Shown here piece by piece: positions 10,976 through 23,500 of a stretch of DNA of 64,000 nt (the stretch's first letter is position 1; every line of letters begins with the position of its first letter). The notes under the pieces were generated by a model. The model had not been told where the DNA came from and did no database searches. It saw only the letters and a list, made by a program, of their open reading frames with translations. Made by a program: the position numbers and the translations under genes. The DNA is from Cucumis sativus (lineage: Eukaryota; Streptophyta; Magnoliopsida; Cucurbitales; Cucurbitaceae): contig NW_022279527.1 in assembly GCF_000004075.3 (NCBI RefSeq), forward strand, positions 1 to 64,000, written 5' to 3'.

Positions 10976-11170
10976 TTTCTCCATGGATACTCTTCACCAC
11001 TTTAGCCCAAAGGGAATTCTTTTCATTTATAAATCTCCATCCCCATTTAGCAAGAAGGTTGCATTTTTTTAACGTTGCACCATCGACGCTGAGTCCACCA
11101 TCCTCTTGCGAACAAGACACCACCTTCCAATTAATCACTTTATGAATCATCTTTTCTGGCATTAAGAATA
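10976..11170 (-). mobile_element. LINE ORF2 C-terminal (RT zinc-binding region) fragment
   Basis: The minus-strand frame reads YMSIFLMPEKMIHKV, INWKVVSCSQEDGGLSVDG and LLAKWGWRFINEKNSLWAKV followed by KSIHG. This is the well-known C-terminal part of plant LINE reverse transcriptases, where NWKxVxxPxxxGGLG is followed by LLAKWxWRF. The upstream RT core is replaced by satellite sequence. DNA to the left (10750-10970) may be further 3' LINE sequence. Confidence 0.85.
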
Positions 11171-12640
11171 TAGACATATAGTGTGTAGGTATATGTGAAA
11201 AAACCGACTTAGGATTTGCTAGGTCGTTTTGAAAACTCAAGTAATACCTAGACACGTTTTGAGCACGTTTTAGGTTGGTTTGAACTAAGTTTGCTGCAAT
11301 TACACACCTGGTTGCCATTTAGGGGCTTGTAGTGCTTTTTTCACAATATTTGAACTTTTTTCGTAGGGCATGAGTTACGAACCTACACGTAAGCTGTTTT
11401 AGGACATTTTGAAAGTTCAAGTGATACTTAGACACGTTTTTAACTCGGTTTAGGTTGGTTTGAAACTAAGTTTGTTGACCTTATCCAATTGGTTGCCATT
11501 TTCGGTCTTGAAGTGCCCTTTTCACACTTTTTGAACTTTTTGGTAGGCTATGGGTTACCAATTTACACTTAAACTTTGTTTAGTTGTTTTGAAAGTCCAA
11601 GTGATACTTAGACACGCCTTGACCACTTTTTAGGTTGGTTTGGAACTAAGTTTGTTGCACTTGCGCACTTGGTTGCCATTTTGGGTCCTGTAGTGTTTCC
11701 TTTTTTTCCATACTTCTTGAACTTTTTGGTAGGTTATGAGTGACAAACTTACAAATAAACATTATTAGGTCGTTCTGAAAGTTCAAGTGATACTTAAACA
11801 CGGTTTGAAATTTTTTTAGATTTGTTTAAAACTAAGTTTGTTTCACTCGCATACTTGGTTGCCATTTTAGGTCTCAAAGTGCATTTTTTACGCATTTTGA
11901 ACTTTTTGTTAGTTTGTGAGTTACGAATTTACACTTAAGGATTGTTAGGTCGTTTTAAACACATTTTGCGTTGGTTTGAAACTAAGTTTGTTGCACTTAC
12001 ACATTTGATTGAAATGTTGGGTCTTGAAGTACTTTTTTTCACACTTTTTGAAATTTTTTTAGGTTGTGAGTTACGAACTTACGCTTGAGTATTGTTTGGT
12101 CGGTTTGAAATCTTAGACACGTTTTGCACTCTTTTTAGGATGGCTTGAAACTAAGTCCGTTGCACTTACATACTTCGTTGCCGTTTTGGGTCTTGAAGTG
12201 CTTTTTTTACACTTTTTGAAATTTTGGTAGGTTGTGAGTTACAAACTTACACTTAAGCATTGTTTGGTCGTTTTGAAAGTTGAAGTGATACACACACGTT
12301 TTGAATACATTTTAGGTTAGATTGAGTTTGTTGCACTTGGTTGTCATTTTTGCTCTTGAAATTCTTTTTTCAACCTTTTTGGTAGATTATGAGTTACGAA
12401 CCTACATTTAGGATTTGCTAAGGTCGTTTTGAAAACTCAAGTAATACCTAGACACGTTTTGAGCACGTTTTAGGTTGGTTTGAACTAAGTTTGTTACACT
12501 TACACACTTGGTAGCCATTTTGGGTCTTGTAGTCATTTTTTCACACTGTTGGAACTTTTTTCGTAGGTTATGAGTTACGAACCTACACGTAAGCTGTTTT
12601 AGGTCGTTTTGAAAGTTCAAGTGATACTTAGACACATTTT
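11171..12640. repeat. Diverged satellite array, part 1
   Basis: Monomers of about 165-183 bp follow one another. Each contains a version of ttggttgccattttgggtct, then ggttatgagttacgaac, then taggtcgttttgaaagttca and gatacttagacacgtttt. Starts of the gccatt motif lie near 11310, 11492, 11668, 11849, 12010, 12174, 12342 and 12511. Monomers differ by substitutions and indels, so the array is old. Several are open on the minus strand, but the frames are repeat by-products. Confidence 0.9.
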
Positions 12641-13190
12641 TTTCAAGTGATACTGTTTTAGGTCGTTTTCAAGTGAACTTTTTTCTTCTTGTATTGACTG
12701 TTTTACTATTTCTTCATGGTTTGTATTCATGGTATTTATTTTCGTAATGAATCTTTCATGTTCTGGTAAACATTGCAGAAACACATAATTTCAGCAATCT
12801 GTCAAAGAGTGAAGGAGAAGACAGAAGTACTTAAAGGTCACATGAAGACCTAAAAGTTAGGTAATTTTTTGAAAACTTTTTTCTTCGTCTTGCTTAGTTT
12901 TAGTGGTATTTGTTAACAGGCTGAGACACACTCTTGTATGCCAAGGCTGGGTGGCCAATTCAATGGATGGCCTGAGACGGTGAAATGACGAGTGTAGAAC
13001 AAAGTAGACAATCGAGCAGATTTACAAGTAGGAGGATGGTGTTTGGTCTTACTGTAAAGCTACTGCTAGAAAGGTGATTCTCCCTTTATTTACACATGTT
13101 ATCTATATTTAATTACTGTTTTTATGTGATGGTGAATAAATATTTAAGTCGTTTCAAGTTTTTACATCATGCTTGAGTTAATACATTTCC
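12641..13190. other. Non-satellite DNA interrupting the array
   Basis: About 550 bp without the satellite motifs. The right edge returns to satellite at gttgagactaagtttgttgc. The content is AT-rich with a few GA-rich stretches. No protein or transposon end was recognised. It could be an old insertion or captured exon-like DNA. Confidence 0.6.
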
Positions 13191-14764
13191 CAACTCGCAC
13201 TAATTTTAAAGTTGAGACTAAGTTTGTTGCACTTACACACTTGGTTTCCATTTTGGATTTTGGAGTGCTTTTTCTACATTTTTTGAACTTTTTGGTAGGT
13301 TATGAGTTATGAAGTAACACTAAAGCATTATTAGGTCGTTTTTAAAGTTCGAGTGATACTTAAACATTTTTTAACACCTTTTAGGTTGTTACAAACTAAG
13401 TTAGTTTTACATACAGCCATGGTTGCCATTTTGAGTCTTGAAAGATTTTTTTTCACACTTTTTGAAATTTTTGGTAAGTTATGAGTTATAAACTTACACT
13501 TAAGCGTTGTTAAGGTGTTTGAAAACTTATACGTGTTTTCAATACTTGTTAGGTTTGTATAGAACTAAGTTCGTTGCACTTACACACTTGACATTTTGGG
13601 TTTTGGAGTGTCTTTTTAAAAAATTTGGAACTTTTTGCTAGGTTATGACTTATGAACTTGTATTGAATATTTGTTAGGTCGTTTTGAAAGTTCAAGTGAA
13701 ACTTAGACACGTTTTGAACTCGTTTTAGGTTGGTTTGAAACTAAGTTTTACACACATTTGATTGACATGTTGGGTCTTGAAGTACTTTTTTCATACTTTT
13801 TGAAATTTTGGTAGGTTGTGAGTTACAAACTTACACTTAACCATTTCTGGGTCGTTTTGAAAATTCAAGTGATACTTACACACGTTTTGAATACATTTTA
13901 GGTTAGATTGAGTTTGTTGCACTTGGTTGTCATTTTTGGTCTTGAAATGCTTTTTTCAACCTTTTTGGTAGATTATGAGTTACGAACTTACACTTAGGAT
14001 TTGCTAGGTCGTTTTGAAAACTCAAGTAATACCTAGACACGTTTTGAGCACGTTTTAGGTTGGTTTGAACTAAGTTTGTTGCACTTAGACACTTGGTTGC
14101 CATTTTGGGTCTTGTAGTGCTTTTTTCACACTATTTGAACTTTTTTCATAAATTATGAGTTATGAATCTACATGTAAGCTGTTTTAGGTCGTTTTGAAAG
14201 TTCAAGTGAAACTTAGACACGTTTTGAACTCGTTTTAGGTTGGTTTGAAACTAAGTTTAAAACACATTTGATTGACATGTTGGGTCTTGAAGTACTTTTT
14301 TCACACATTTGGAAATTTTGGTAGGTTGTGAGTTACAAACTTACACTTAAGCATTGCTTGGTCGTTTTGAAAATTCAAGTGATGTACACGCGTTTTGAAT
14401 TCATTTTAGGTTAGATTGAGTTTGTTGCACTTACACACATGGTTGTCATTTTTGGTCTTGAAATGCTTTTTTCAACCTTCTTGGTAGATTATGAGTTACG
14501 AACTTACACTTAGGATTTCCTAGGTCGTTTTGAAAACTCAAGTAATACCTAGACACGTTTTGAGCATGTTTTAGGTTGGTTTGAATTAATTTTGTTGCAC
14601 TTACACACTTGGTTGCCATTTTGGGTCTTGTAGTGCTTTTTTCACAATATTTGAACTTTTTTCGTAGGTTATGAGTTACGAACCTACACGTAAGCTGTTT
14701 TAGGTCGTTTTGAAAGTTCAAGTGAAACCTAGACACGTTTTGAGCATGTTTTAGGTCGTTTTGA
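13191..14764. repeat. Satellite array, part 2, with trimeric higher-order repeat
   Basis: Further monomers carry the gccatt-type motif near 13241, 13421, 13589, 13762, 13927, 14094, 14272, 14443 and 14611. The last six form two trimers: type a (ttgattgacatgttgggtct), type b (ggttgtcatttttggtcttg), type c (ggttgccattttgggtcttg with tgtagtgc). Successive a-a, b-b and c-c distances are 510, 516 and 517 bp. The same type order is partly visible at 12010-12511. This is a higher-order repeat. Confidence 0.85.
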
Positions 14765-14840
14765 GTAAATGGTATGTATGTTGTGATTGTTTGATTGCAT
14801 GTATAATACCTTATTGAGATGTGAATGCTTGATTGAGAAG

Positions 14841-15160
14841 CTGATAGAACACCAGGTAATGGTTCTTATTTGTTCATTAAGCAACCAAACTATTACAGAA
14901 TACAATACTCAAACTAGTCTTGAAAACACAGAACAAACAAGTACTATTACAGACAATAACCATGTACAAAATAAAACATTCAAACATCAAAAGTAGTTTA
15001 CGATAATGGAAAACACTTTCTAAGATTAAAGTAACTGAACAACTTCTGAAATTCTGCTCTCCAGAAAATACAGCCCTTCCACTTCCAGAAACTGATTAAC
15101 CAACCCCCATCTTTCCTTCCAAAATAAAACATTCAAACATCAAAAGTATGTAGGAAGGCT
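14841..15160 (-). mobile_element. LTR remnant related to the 10237 LTR
   Basis: It begins TGATAGAACACCAGG and continues with ggttctt, aagcaaccaaac, ttacaga and agtcttgaaaacac, in parallel with 10237-10320. No primer site or internal domain adjoins it, so it is a solo or truncated LTR. A 28-bp string (aaaataaaacattcaaacat onward) occurs twice inside, near 14968 and 15119. The right boundary is uncertain. Confidence 0.5.
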
Positions 15161-15449
15161 AACCAGAACTGAGTTGCATAAGGTTTGTCTTCCGCCTCTA
15201 GAGATGTTATATCTTTTCATCTAAGAACAAAATTGATCACTTTTTTTCCCTTGACAATCTCTCTAGTTTCTAGGTTAGGTTAAGTGATGGGAATGACTAA
15301 CCACACTCACAAACGTTTATCTGTATGGCTATTGCAAGCATGCTACTTGCATAGACAATCCATTTCTAAATAGTTGCATAGAATGTTTACTTATTGGTAT
15401 TAAATATTCTTGTTTGAATAAGAGGTTTTCTTTAATGGTTAAGTAAGCT

Positions 15450-16949
15450 CCTGAAGGTGACAAGTACAAGGTTGCACGAACGTGGGGCCGTATCAATATT
15501 GTTACTCGGAAATGGTTTGATCAGTCCATGGCCAGAAAAGGTAGTAGTTCGGGTTGTATATTTGAAAACCGATATGATATTTGAATTGTTGGCAGTTATT
15601 TGTCTAATAATTTTATTAGTTTCTAACTTGTTTCAAATCCTTTTATTCTCATTTTTAATTGATAGGATGTTTTAATGAGGAGCTGTACCCTGTTGGTAGC
15701 GTTTCTGGAACTTCAAATAAATTGACAAGGGGTTGCTTGACTGCTCACAATAGCCAAGAAAAGGATATTGGGAACTTGGAAGCTGTACCGTCCTCATTTC
15801 TTACCGATTCAAAATTCACAGCAGTTGCTGGTCCTGGGTTTTCAGACATGGATGTTAAAGTTACTCTTTCACAGAGCACGTCTATGTTTTCAGATGCTTC
15901 TAATTTTATAAATGAGGTTGATGTTGAAGTGCCAGTCACGATGGGAAGGAATGAAGAAAACACTGTTAATTGTCTTGCAAATGACTTTTAGTCTGAAGAA
16001 AACGACCTATATTTGTCAGCATGTAGAATAAAAGTTGTTGGGTTTGAAGCTTCTGAGATGCGGAAGATTGTAAATATGATTCTCAGAGGTGGAGGCTCCC
16101 GATACATGGTTTTCAATGACAAATTAACACACATAATAGTTGGAGATTCGTCAGAAATGTAATTATCCTTTTACTTTAATCGCAACATAGGTTTTGTGAA
16201 CTTTATTGCTTGAATTTGTGAGCTCGCCTGTGCTGTGAGCTTTTTGATTTCATTTGAATGGTCTATCCACCCAATTGAAAATTAGTTTTATCATATTTCA
16301 AATGGCAGGGAGAAAAAGGAGGTTAGAGATATTGCTACTTCAGGAGTTGTTCATGTGGTTAGATCCAACTGGCTTGAAGAGTGTGACCGTCAGAAGAAGG
16401 AGATCCCTATTCTTGGTAGACACATGGCATATGATGAACTTATTCCTAAAGGTTTGATATGCAGGACTCGTATTCTAAGCTATCTGTCTTTTGAATAGCA
16501 ACCTTAAACTACCATCATGCAGAATAACTGCACATTTCATTTGGATGCATGACTAATATTTGTTTGGAGATCCCTAGCCTGTTTGTCTTGTTCTAAATTT
16601 TCTGGCTGTTTACTTTGCAGCATCTAGTAAAATGAGCACCATTGTTATGGATCAAAATAAAGTTCCAAATGTTCATCCAATCGTGCCATCAAATGTGTCA
16701 GAAGGAAATATTCATGTTAGCATTGGAAAGACGTCAATAGCAGTGGAAAGAATTGAAGAAAAAAGTGAAACAAAAGTGAATGGAGACAGGAAAATGAAAT
16801 TATCCCAGAAAAGCCAACAATGTGTAGCAAATGGTACAAACAAGAGTTGAGAAAAGATGGGGCGTGATTTCATGGTTTCAAATGGGAAGTCATCATGTGT
16901 ATTTAAGGGGAAAATATTTTGTTTTTCTAGTTCCTTTCCAGAAGATCGG
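15450..16949 (+). pseudogene. TopBP1/MEI1-like multi-BRCT gene, N-terminal exons
   Basis: Four exons with matching phases are visible: about 15450-15540 (GDKYKVARTWGRINIVTRKW), 15666-16158, 16309-16451 (ATSGVVHVVRSNWLEECDRQ) and 16621-16949 (ending VFKGKIFCFSSSFPEDR). They contain the W-containing ends and glycine-rich starts of BRCT repeats and match the plant TopBP1 homolog (MEI1 in Arabidopsis), a DNA-damage and meiosis scaffold. Two in-frame stops break it: TAG at 15989-15991 in exon two, just before SEENDLYLSACRI, and TGA at 16848-16850 in exon four. The very first exons and the exon after FPEDR are absent. Unless the stops are errors, it cannot make the full protein. Confidence 0.8.
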
Positions 16950-19104
16950 GTATGTTGTAAAGATTCTTTCCTCTTATTTCAAACAGCATGATTAATGTAC
17001 ACTATGCACTTTAGGTTTTAGATGTATTATTGTGGTAAATAGCATCCATTTTTTAAAAAAATAACAAAGTAGAAGCCCTGTATTCAATATCAATTGACTT
17101 GAGTAAAGAGTAGTTCATTACTTCTCCAACTCCATGATTTTAAAAGCAAGTCAATGGTGCAGATAGGATTCTAGATCTACTGTTTCTTTAACACTCCGAT
17201 CCTGTTAAGAGAATGATATAAAAAAATGGAAAAATTACCTTTTTAGTCCCCAATTTTATAGAAATAGGTTTATTGGTCCTTGAGTTTTCAAAATGTACTC
17301 TTTTAATCCTTGAGTGCTTAATGTTATACTGGAGACTCTCAAAACCAATTTTTAGAAGAAGTTATTCTACCTTAAAAATGTATAAAGTTATATTGGGGAC
17401 TTTCTAAACCAATTTTTATAAACTTAGAGACTAAAAAGGTGCATGACCAAATGGGTCTATTTTTCTAAACCTGGAGACTAAAAATGTACATTTTTAAAAC
17501 TCAAGAACCAAACACACGTGTTCTTCAAAACCAAAACTTGGGGAGTAATTTTCCTAAAAAATTTAAGATAGTGCCAAATGTCATTTAGCATGTGAAATAA
17601 TTACGATTTTCATTTTTCATTTGAGGAATATGCCTTCAAATTTTTTTTACATTTTATTTTTGAACACTAACAAACATGCATCAACTTTTGACTTCCATAA
17701 TCCCAAATATTTTTTATGTATATTTTGAGATCATATTTGTGATTTCCGTTTTAGAGCTCTACTATTGGGTTTTGTTTGTGTTTCCCTTTTTGGACATAAA
17801 AGTCCACACAAGGTTGAATAGCATATTTTGTTTCATTTAGCCACTGCAAGTTTGGATTGTGTTTGGGTTGGAGCTTTGAATTTTGAGGGACTTTAGTTTT
17901 GTGTTGAGCCACGCTCTTATAATATGAAGGATGGATACTGTTTTTTCCAAAACCAAACGCACATCAGTTTTCTAAGATTACAACAACTGTCCTCCCAGTG
18001 TAAAAAAAGGTATCCTCAAACCAACCAAAAGAAGGGGAATATGTGAGCAAGATTTATAGTTAATAAATCATCAAAAGTAAATTAGAGTTGGACTCGAGAA
18101 CTCTTGCTGATGTATAGGAAAAGCAGACAAGGTATGGGAATATAAATTAAAACAGCCTTTAGATGAAAAGGGCTGCTACAACTGATCCTACCTCAAATGG
18201 CGGTACCAAAATATAGGACTTGAACCTCAGTCTTCTCCCTCGCCCGTTGTTCTTGGCAATGTTAAAGTATCTCAATTCGTACACATTCATCTCCTTGTTT
18301 GAAGCAATAACTCAAAGCCAATCTCTAATGTTGTGTTTCTTGAAATTCTTCTTAGCCAAGTATTTAAGATTCCTCTTGGAGAAGTAGCTATTGGAGTTGA
18401 TGTTGATCTTGTTCTTGTCCTGAGTGATAGTGACTGAGTCATCAAGTGTCTCTGCCACCCCAGCTTTGTTGGTCTGATGAGGTGATGGCCGTGATCTTGT
18501 CCTCAACTGGCATCACACAATCAAATGGTCACATCCTTATTTTTTCCCTTTGGGCCACCAGATGCGGCTGGTCGATGACTCATTCTGCTTCTGCTCTGCT
18601 ACTTGTTTCCCTAACTCTGCATCTGTATAGAACAATTGGCATAAATGGTGGATACTATTAAATTGGAAAATGGAGATTCAATCAGTTCTATCATTTTGAC
18701 CTTTTGATGTTTAGGGGAAGGTGGTAACATAAATTTACCTTCTCAGACTATCCATTAAGGTTGGTCTGAAAAGAAAAGGGTGGTCTATCTTGGAAAACAT
18801 ATTTGGTTGTTCTCTTTTTTCTTCACTTTGTCTACATTTTGGAAATATGAGTGCTATCATTGTGTGAGAGGTTTCTTTATTGACAAAATTAATTGGAGTT
18901 CAACATTTGAAGAAGTCTTTCTATGACTGCCCTTGAACTCCAAAGGTTTGCACTCCATCCCTGTGCCAAACAAATAGATGCTTCTTATATATTTTTCTCT
19001 GGAATTGAGAAAGTATTGATGCACACTTCTGTTAAATGCGTTAAATTACGGCTTTGAAGCCAATTTTGAATGGATAGCTGGCGTAGAAACTGCCATTATT
19101 GATG
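16950..19104. other. Non-coding DNA between BRCT exon groups
   Basis: AT-rich intron-like or repeat DNA. It includes a stretch (17220-17560) with repeated phrases such as tagtccccaattttatag and actaaaaatgtacattttt, typical of dispersed plant repeats. No coding exon was recognised, although one or more BRCT exons of the gene would be expected here. Short frames at 18312-18661 have no known homology. Confidence 0.55.
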
Positions 19105-20624
19105 AAATTTGATACTACTGATGATTTTTAATTTTAATTTTATATTATTATTAATTTCGTAGCCTAATTATGTTCAATATCTTAAACTGATATTTGAAAT
19201 GAGAATTGAATATTTATCTTGTTTTTATTTGTTTACTGACTATTTCAAATAAACTCGTTATGAAGGATGGATGTTTGTGGGATACCAATGGGCACATTTT
19301 CTATTCTCCTCTTCCTTGCTGTGTCCCTTTGCCTGGATTTGAAAACATACGGTTTTGTGTTTCACAATATGATGACAAAGACAGAGTATTGTTAAGAAAT
19401 CTGTGTTTTGTACTTGGGGCCAAGTTTGTGGAGAAGCTGACAAAGAAGGTAACCCATCTAATATGCAAGTTCACCGATGGGACAAAGTATGAGGCTGCTT
19501 GTAAATGGGGGAAACAATGCATTACAGCTGAATGGATATATGAGTGTGTCAGCCAGGTACCTTTGCGATTTTGTTGCTTTTCAATTATATATGTTCACGT
19601 ACATGCATATCCTGATAGAATTCTAGACCCATTGGTGTATCCTTCTATTAGGATTGATGTTTTTTATGTTTAAACTTTTGGTTTCCTTTGCATTTGGTTT
19701 AATCCTTAATGGTACCAGATTTTCCCGCCAGACTGTTCGCTTGTTGGTCAAGACCATTCAGAAACTTCTCCAATTGGTGCTTTATCTAACCAGTGGTCAA
19801 AAAGGTAATTTTTGCCGTTGTCTCCTTGATCTTCTTATGGAAAGACCATGCTGAATTGAAGTGTTTAACAAGAACGGTCGCTGCCTGGAAATATAGTGAG
19901 ACCATTCAACGAAGTCGTTATGAAAGAGTTTATTTTCACTATAAGAGAAATATTTTTTTTATATTCTTTTAGTCTCTACTGATGAATTGCTTCTTAGAAC
20001 AATATAATTTATAATTTCTTTCAAAATAGGTTCGTTTGAGTAATAGTGTTAATTATAAAACTCAAATCACACCGTTTGCAATGCTTGAAAACCAGTATTC
20101 ACAAATAAATGCTATCCTTGAGCATTAACTTCTTTCATGGGACATTTGCAAAAATGGTAAAACAAGTTATAACTTTATTATTTGTGAAAATGATCAAATA
20201 AAGTCCAGCCCACCCATATAAAAGCCTGGATTTGATTATTTTTGCTATATTTTCAAAATCACAAACCTTAAAGACATTTTTGCAAAATACCTAAACTAAT
20301 TTGCCACCCAATATAGTTTTCCTTTTTCATTTTAGAAAAACCAGGTTTGGAAATAAAGGCAGTAGGTTATTTCTTTAAAAACTAGCCATTAAATATCCCT
20401 GTATTCTAAGTGGATCTTAGCATAATGCAAGCTTTAGTGTTTTTTCGAGAAAGACTATTATGTTCGAACACAATTCAATTTTGCCTTTGTAACTTGGTTT
20501 TTGAGACCTTTGTGTCTTGTATTTTCTCAGAGCTGAAAGAAAAGAAGATGTGGGCAATTCTACTACTGAAGATGGGACTGTGGGCATATGTGACGGCTTT
20601 AGTGAAACACAAACAGAGTCTCAG
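19105..20624 (+). pseudogene. TopBP1/MEI1-like exons, duplicate copy 1
   Basis: Exon about 19255-19556 encodes a BRCT unit (CVPLPGFENIRFCVSQYDDK; VLGAKFVEKLTKKVTHLICK; WGKQCITAEWIYECVSQ). It is followed after an intron by 19719-19804 (PDCSLVGQDHSETSPIGALS) and 20531-20624 (GNSTTEDGTVGICDGFSETQ), with consistent phases. Compared with copy 2, about 600 bp is deleted near 19637, removing two exons. The exon at 20531 is complete only in this copy. Near-identity of introns and exons with copy 2 points to recent duplication. Confidence 0.8.
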
Positions 20625-20759
20625 GTGTGTGGCCATTTTTCTTTTTGTGAACTATAACTCTATCAATTATAGTAATTTTTTTTTTTTAAATTGCCACCAT
20701 TTTCGTCAACTTGATTACAAGAGGACTAAAGAACGAACTATAACTCATAAGATTTTTTA

Positions 20760-21470
20760 TGGAGTAGGAATTAGGGTATTATGGTCAAATTCTTAATATA
20801 TTAGGATTAGGATTAGTTTCTTTTATTAATTAGGATTAGTTTGATTTTAATAGAGTACTTGTCTTCTTGTATTCACAAATTTAAATATTAATAAAATTCT
20901 CTCATTTGGTCTACACCAAATTGTTATCGGTATTAGAGCAAACGTTTGGACCAACTTTGATTGCCATCGGTGGAAAATTGGAAATTTTTTCGTGATGCTG
21001 ATCAGAAGAGGGAGCCTTGTGAGTTGTTCGCATTGCTAAACAACACACATCTAACTGGGGAACCCTTAAAATTAAAAAAGAAAAGAAGAAGAAAGAAATT
21101 CATCCTAATTTTGCATGGATGCATTTGTACACATCAAGGAAGACAGGTGAAGAAAAAATATACTAGTTGGCTAGTTGGTATAGGCAAGAAACTCAAATTT
21201 CCTCCCAAATGAAGAATTGGAGTTCTGATTCAAGTGATTCAAAAGAAGAATTCTAACACAATAATTTTGCTCGTGCTTGATTTTCTCAAAGAACCTATCA
21301 TTATCCACATTTGAAATTTGGTTACAGTGATTCTAGCGATTTCAACAAAGATTCTAATGCAGTTTGGAACAAAATAACAAGGATGGACGGTGGTAAAAAT
21401 ATCAAGATAGATGGAACTTGTCTTGATGAACCTTTCTTAATGAGAAGAGGAAAAGTGAGAACATTTTTTA
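20760..21470 (+). mobile_element. LTR retrotransposon 5' fragment with primer site
   Basis: A stretch resembling the end of a plant copia-type LTR (repeated attaggattag, then gtattcacaaattt, tctctcatttgg) is followed by TATCGGTATTAGAGC at about 20926-20940. This is a degenerate copy of the initiator-tRNA-Met primer site TGGTATCAGAGC. The downstream DNA to 21470 has no recognisable gag. The fragment separates the two duplicated BRCT blocks. Confidence 0.5.
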
Positions 21471-23500
21471 TGAAATTTGATACTACTGATGATTTTTAAT
21501 TTTAATTTTATATTTATTATTTATTTCGTAACCTAATTATGTTCAATATCTTAAACTGATATTTGAAATGAGAATTGAATATTTATCTTGTTTTTATTTG
21601 TTTACTGACTATTTCAAATAAACTCGTTATGAAGGATGGATGTTTGTGGGATACCAATGGGCACATTCTCTATTCTCCTCTTCCTTGCTGTGTCCCTTTG
21701 CCTGGATTTGAAAACATACGATTTTGTGTTTCACAATATGATGATAAAGACAGAGTATTGTTAAGAAATCTGTGTTTTGTACTTGGGGCCAAGTTTGTGG
21801 AGAAGCTGACAAAGAAGGTAACCCATCTAATATGCAAGTTCACCGATGGGACAAAGTTTGAGGCTGCTTGTAAATTGGGCAAACAATGCATTACAGCTGA
21901 ATGGATATATGAGTGTGTCAGCCAGGTACCTTTGCGATTTTGTTGCTTTTCAATTATATATGTTCACGTACATGCATATCCTGATAGAATTCTAGACCCA
22001 TTGTGTTGATATTTCTTCTCTTAGATATGGAATGATTTTGTTTGAATACAAAACTTTCAGAGAAAGATTGTCTCTCTTGATTTGTATCGCCCAAAAGAAG
22101 TTAAAGCTCAAGACAGAGCGACAGGCTTATGCACTGTCAGCCAATTTCCTACTCAAGCTGCCCCAATGATAGCCAATGAAAGCATATCCCAGTTTCCTAT
22201 CCATTCTGCCATTCCGAGAGACCAATCAGCTGGAACTAACAGTAGCTTTATAGGAGCAGCTGAACGAATAAGTTCTACGAAGAAAAGCGCAAGTTCTTTG
22301 ACGAAGCCATAGAAAAGCATTCACTTTTGTTGGAAACAGATCCACTCAATCTGACTGCATTTTGAATTCCACAAAACAAACTACATCAAATTCTTCTGTA
22401 GTAACTTCACACGTTCCTGATGTCGCTTCCGCAATTGAGGACTTGTTGGAGCAGACAACTAAGGTAAAATCTGGTTTGAGCTACAATTCCATTACTTCAT
22501 TCCATTTTTATTTTATTTTTTCCTTCAAATCCTTTTGTTTTCCTTTCTTTTTAAGATTCAAGATCAGAAGTCACCTGGAAAGACTGGCTGCGATAAAAGT
22601 ATATCCTTCTATTAGGATTGATGTTTTTTATGTTTAAACTTTTGGTTTCGTTTGCATTTGGTTTAATCCTTAATGGTACCAGATTTTCCTACCAGACTGT
22701 TCGCTTGTTGGTCAAGACCATTCAGAAACTTCTCCAATTGGTGCTTTATCTAACCAGTGGTCAAAAAGGTAATTTTTGCCGTTGTCTCCTTGATCTTCTT
22801 ATGGAAAGACCATGCTGAATTGAAGTGTTTAACAAGAACGGTCGCTGCCTGGAAATATAGTGAGACCATTCAACGAAGTCGTTATGAAAGAGTTTATTTT
22901 CACTATAAGAGAAATATTTTTTTTATATTCTTTTAGTCTCTACTGATGAATTGCTTCCTAGAACAATATAATTTATAATTTCTTTCAAAATAGGTTCGTT
23001 TGAGTAATAGTGTTAATCATAAAACTCAAATCACACCGTTTGCAATGCTTGAAAACCAGTATTCACAAATAAATGCTATCCTTGAGCATTAACTTTTTTC
23101 ATGGGACATTTGCAAAAATGGTAAAACAAGTTATAACTTTATTATTTGTGAAAATGATCAAATAAAGTCCAGCCCACCCATATAAAAGCCTGGATTTGAT
23201 TATTTTTGCTATATTTTCAAAATCACAAACCTTAAAGACATTTTTGCAAAATACCTAAACTAATTTGCCACCCAATATAGTTTTCCTTTTTCATTTTAGA
23301 AAAACCAGGTTTGGAAATAAAGGCAGTAGGTTATTTCTTTAAAAACTAGCCATTAAATATCCCTATATTCTAAGTGGATCTTAGCATAATGCAAGCTTTA
23401 GTGTTTTTTCGAGAAAGACTATTATGTTCGAACACAATTCAATTTTGCCTTTGTAACTTGGTTTTTGTGACCTTTGCGTCTTGTATTTTCTCAGAGCTGA
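21471..23500 (+). pseudogene. TopBP1/MEI1-like exons, duplicate copy 2
   Basis: It starts with the same bases as copy 1 (gaaatttgatactactgatg). Exons: about 21624-21925 (the same BRCT unit, with F and L replacing Y and W in TKYEAACKWG), 22061-22463 (YRPKEVKAQDRATGLCTVSQ onward), 22556-22598, 22683-22768 and the first bases of the next exon at 23495. In exon 22061-22463, a stop at 22310-22312 follows ASSLTKP. The continuing homology (VVTSHVPDVASAIEDLLEQ) is in another frame, so there is a frameshift. The copy breaks off at about 23500, inside the exon that is complete in copy 1. Each copy has lost a different part. Confidence 0.8.

Noticed and set aside
12408..14736. Minus-strand open frames of 75-96 codons sharing VQTNLKRAQNVSRYYLSF-like phrases
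   Set aside because: The phrases recur because the satellite monomers repeat. They are by-products of an approximately 170-180 bp tandem repeat without stops in one frame, not a protein family.
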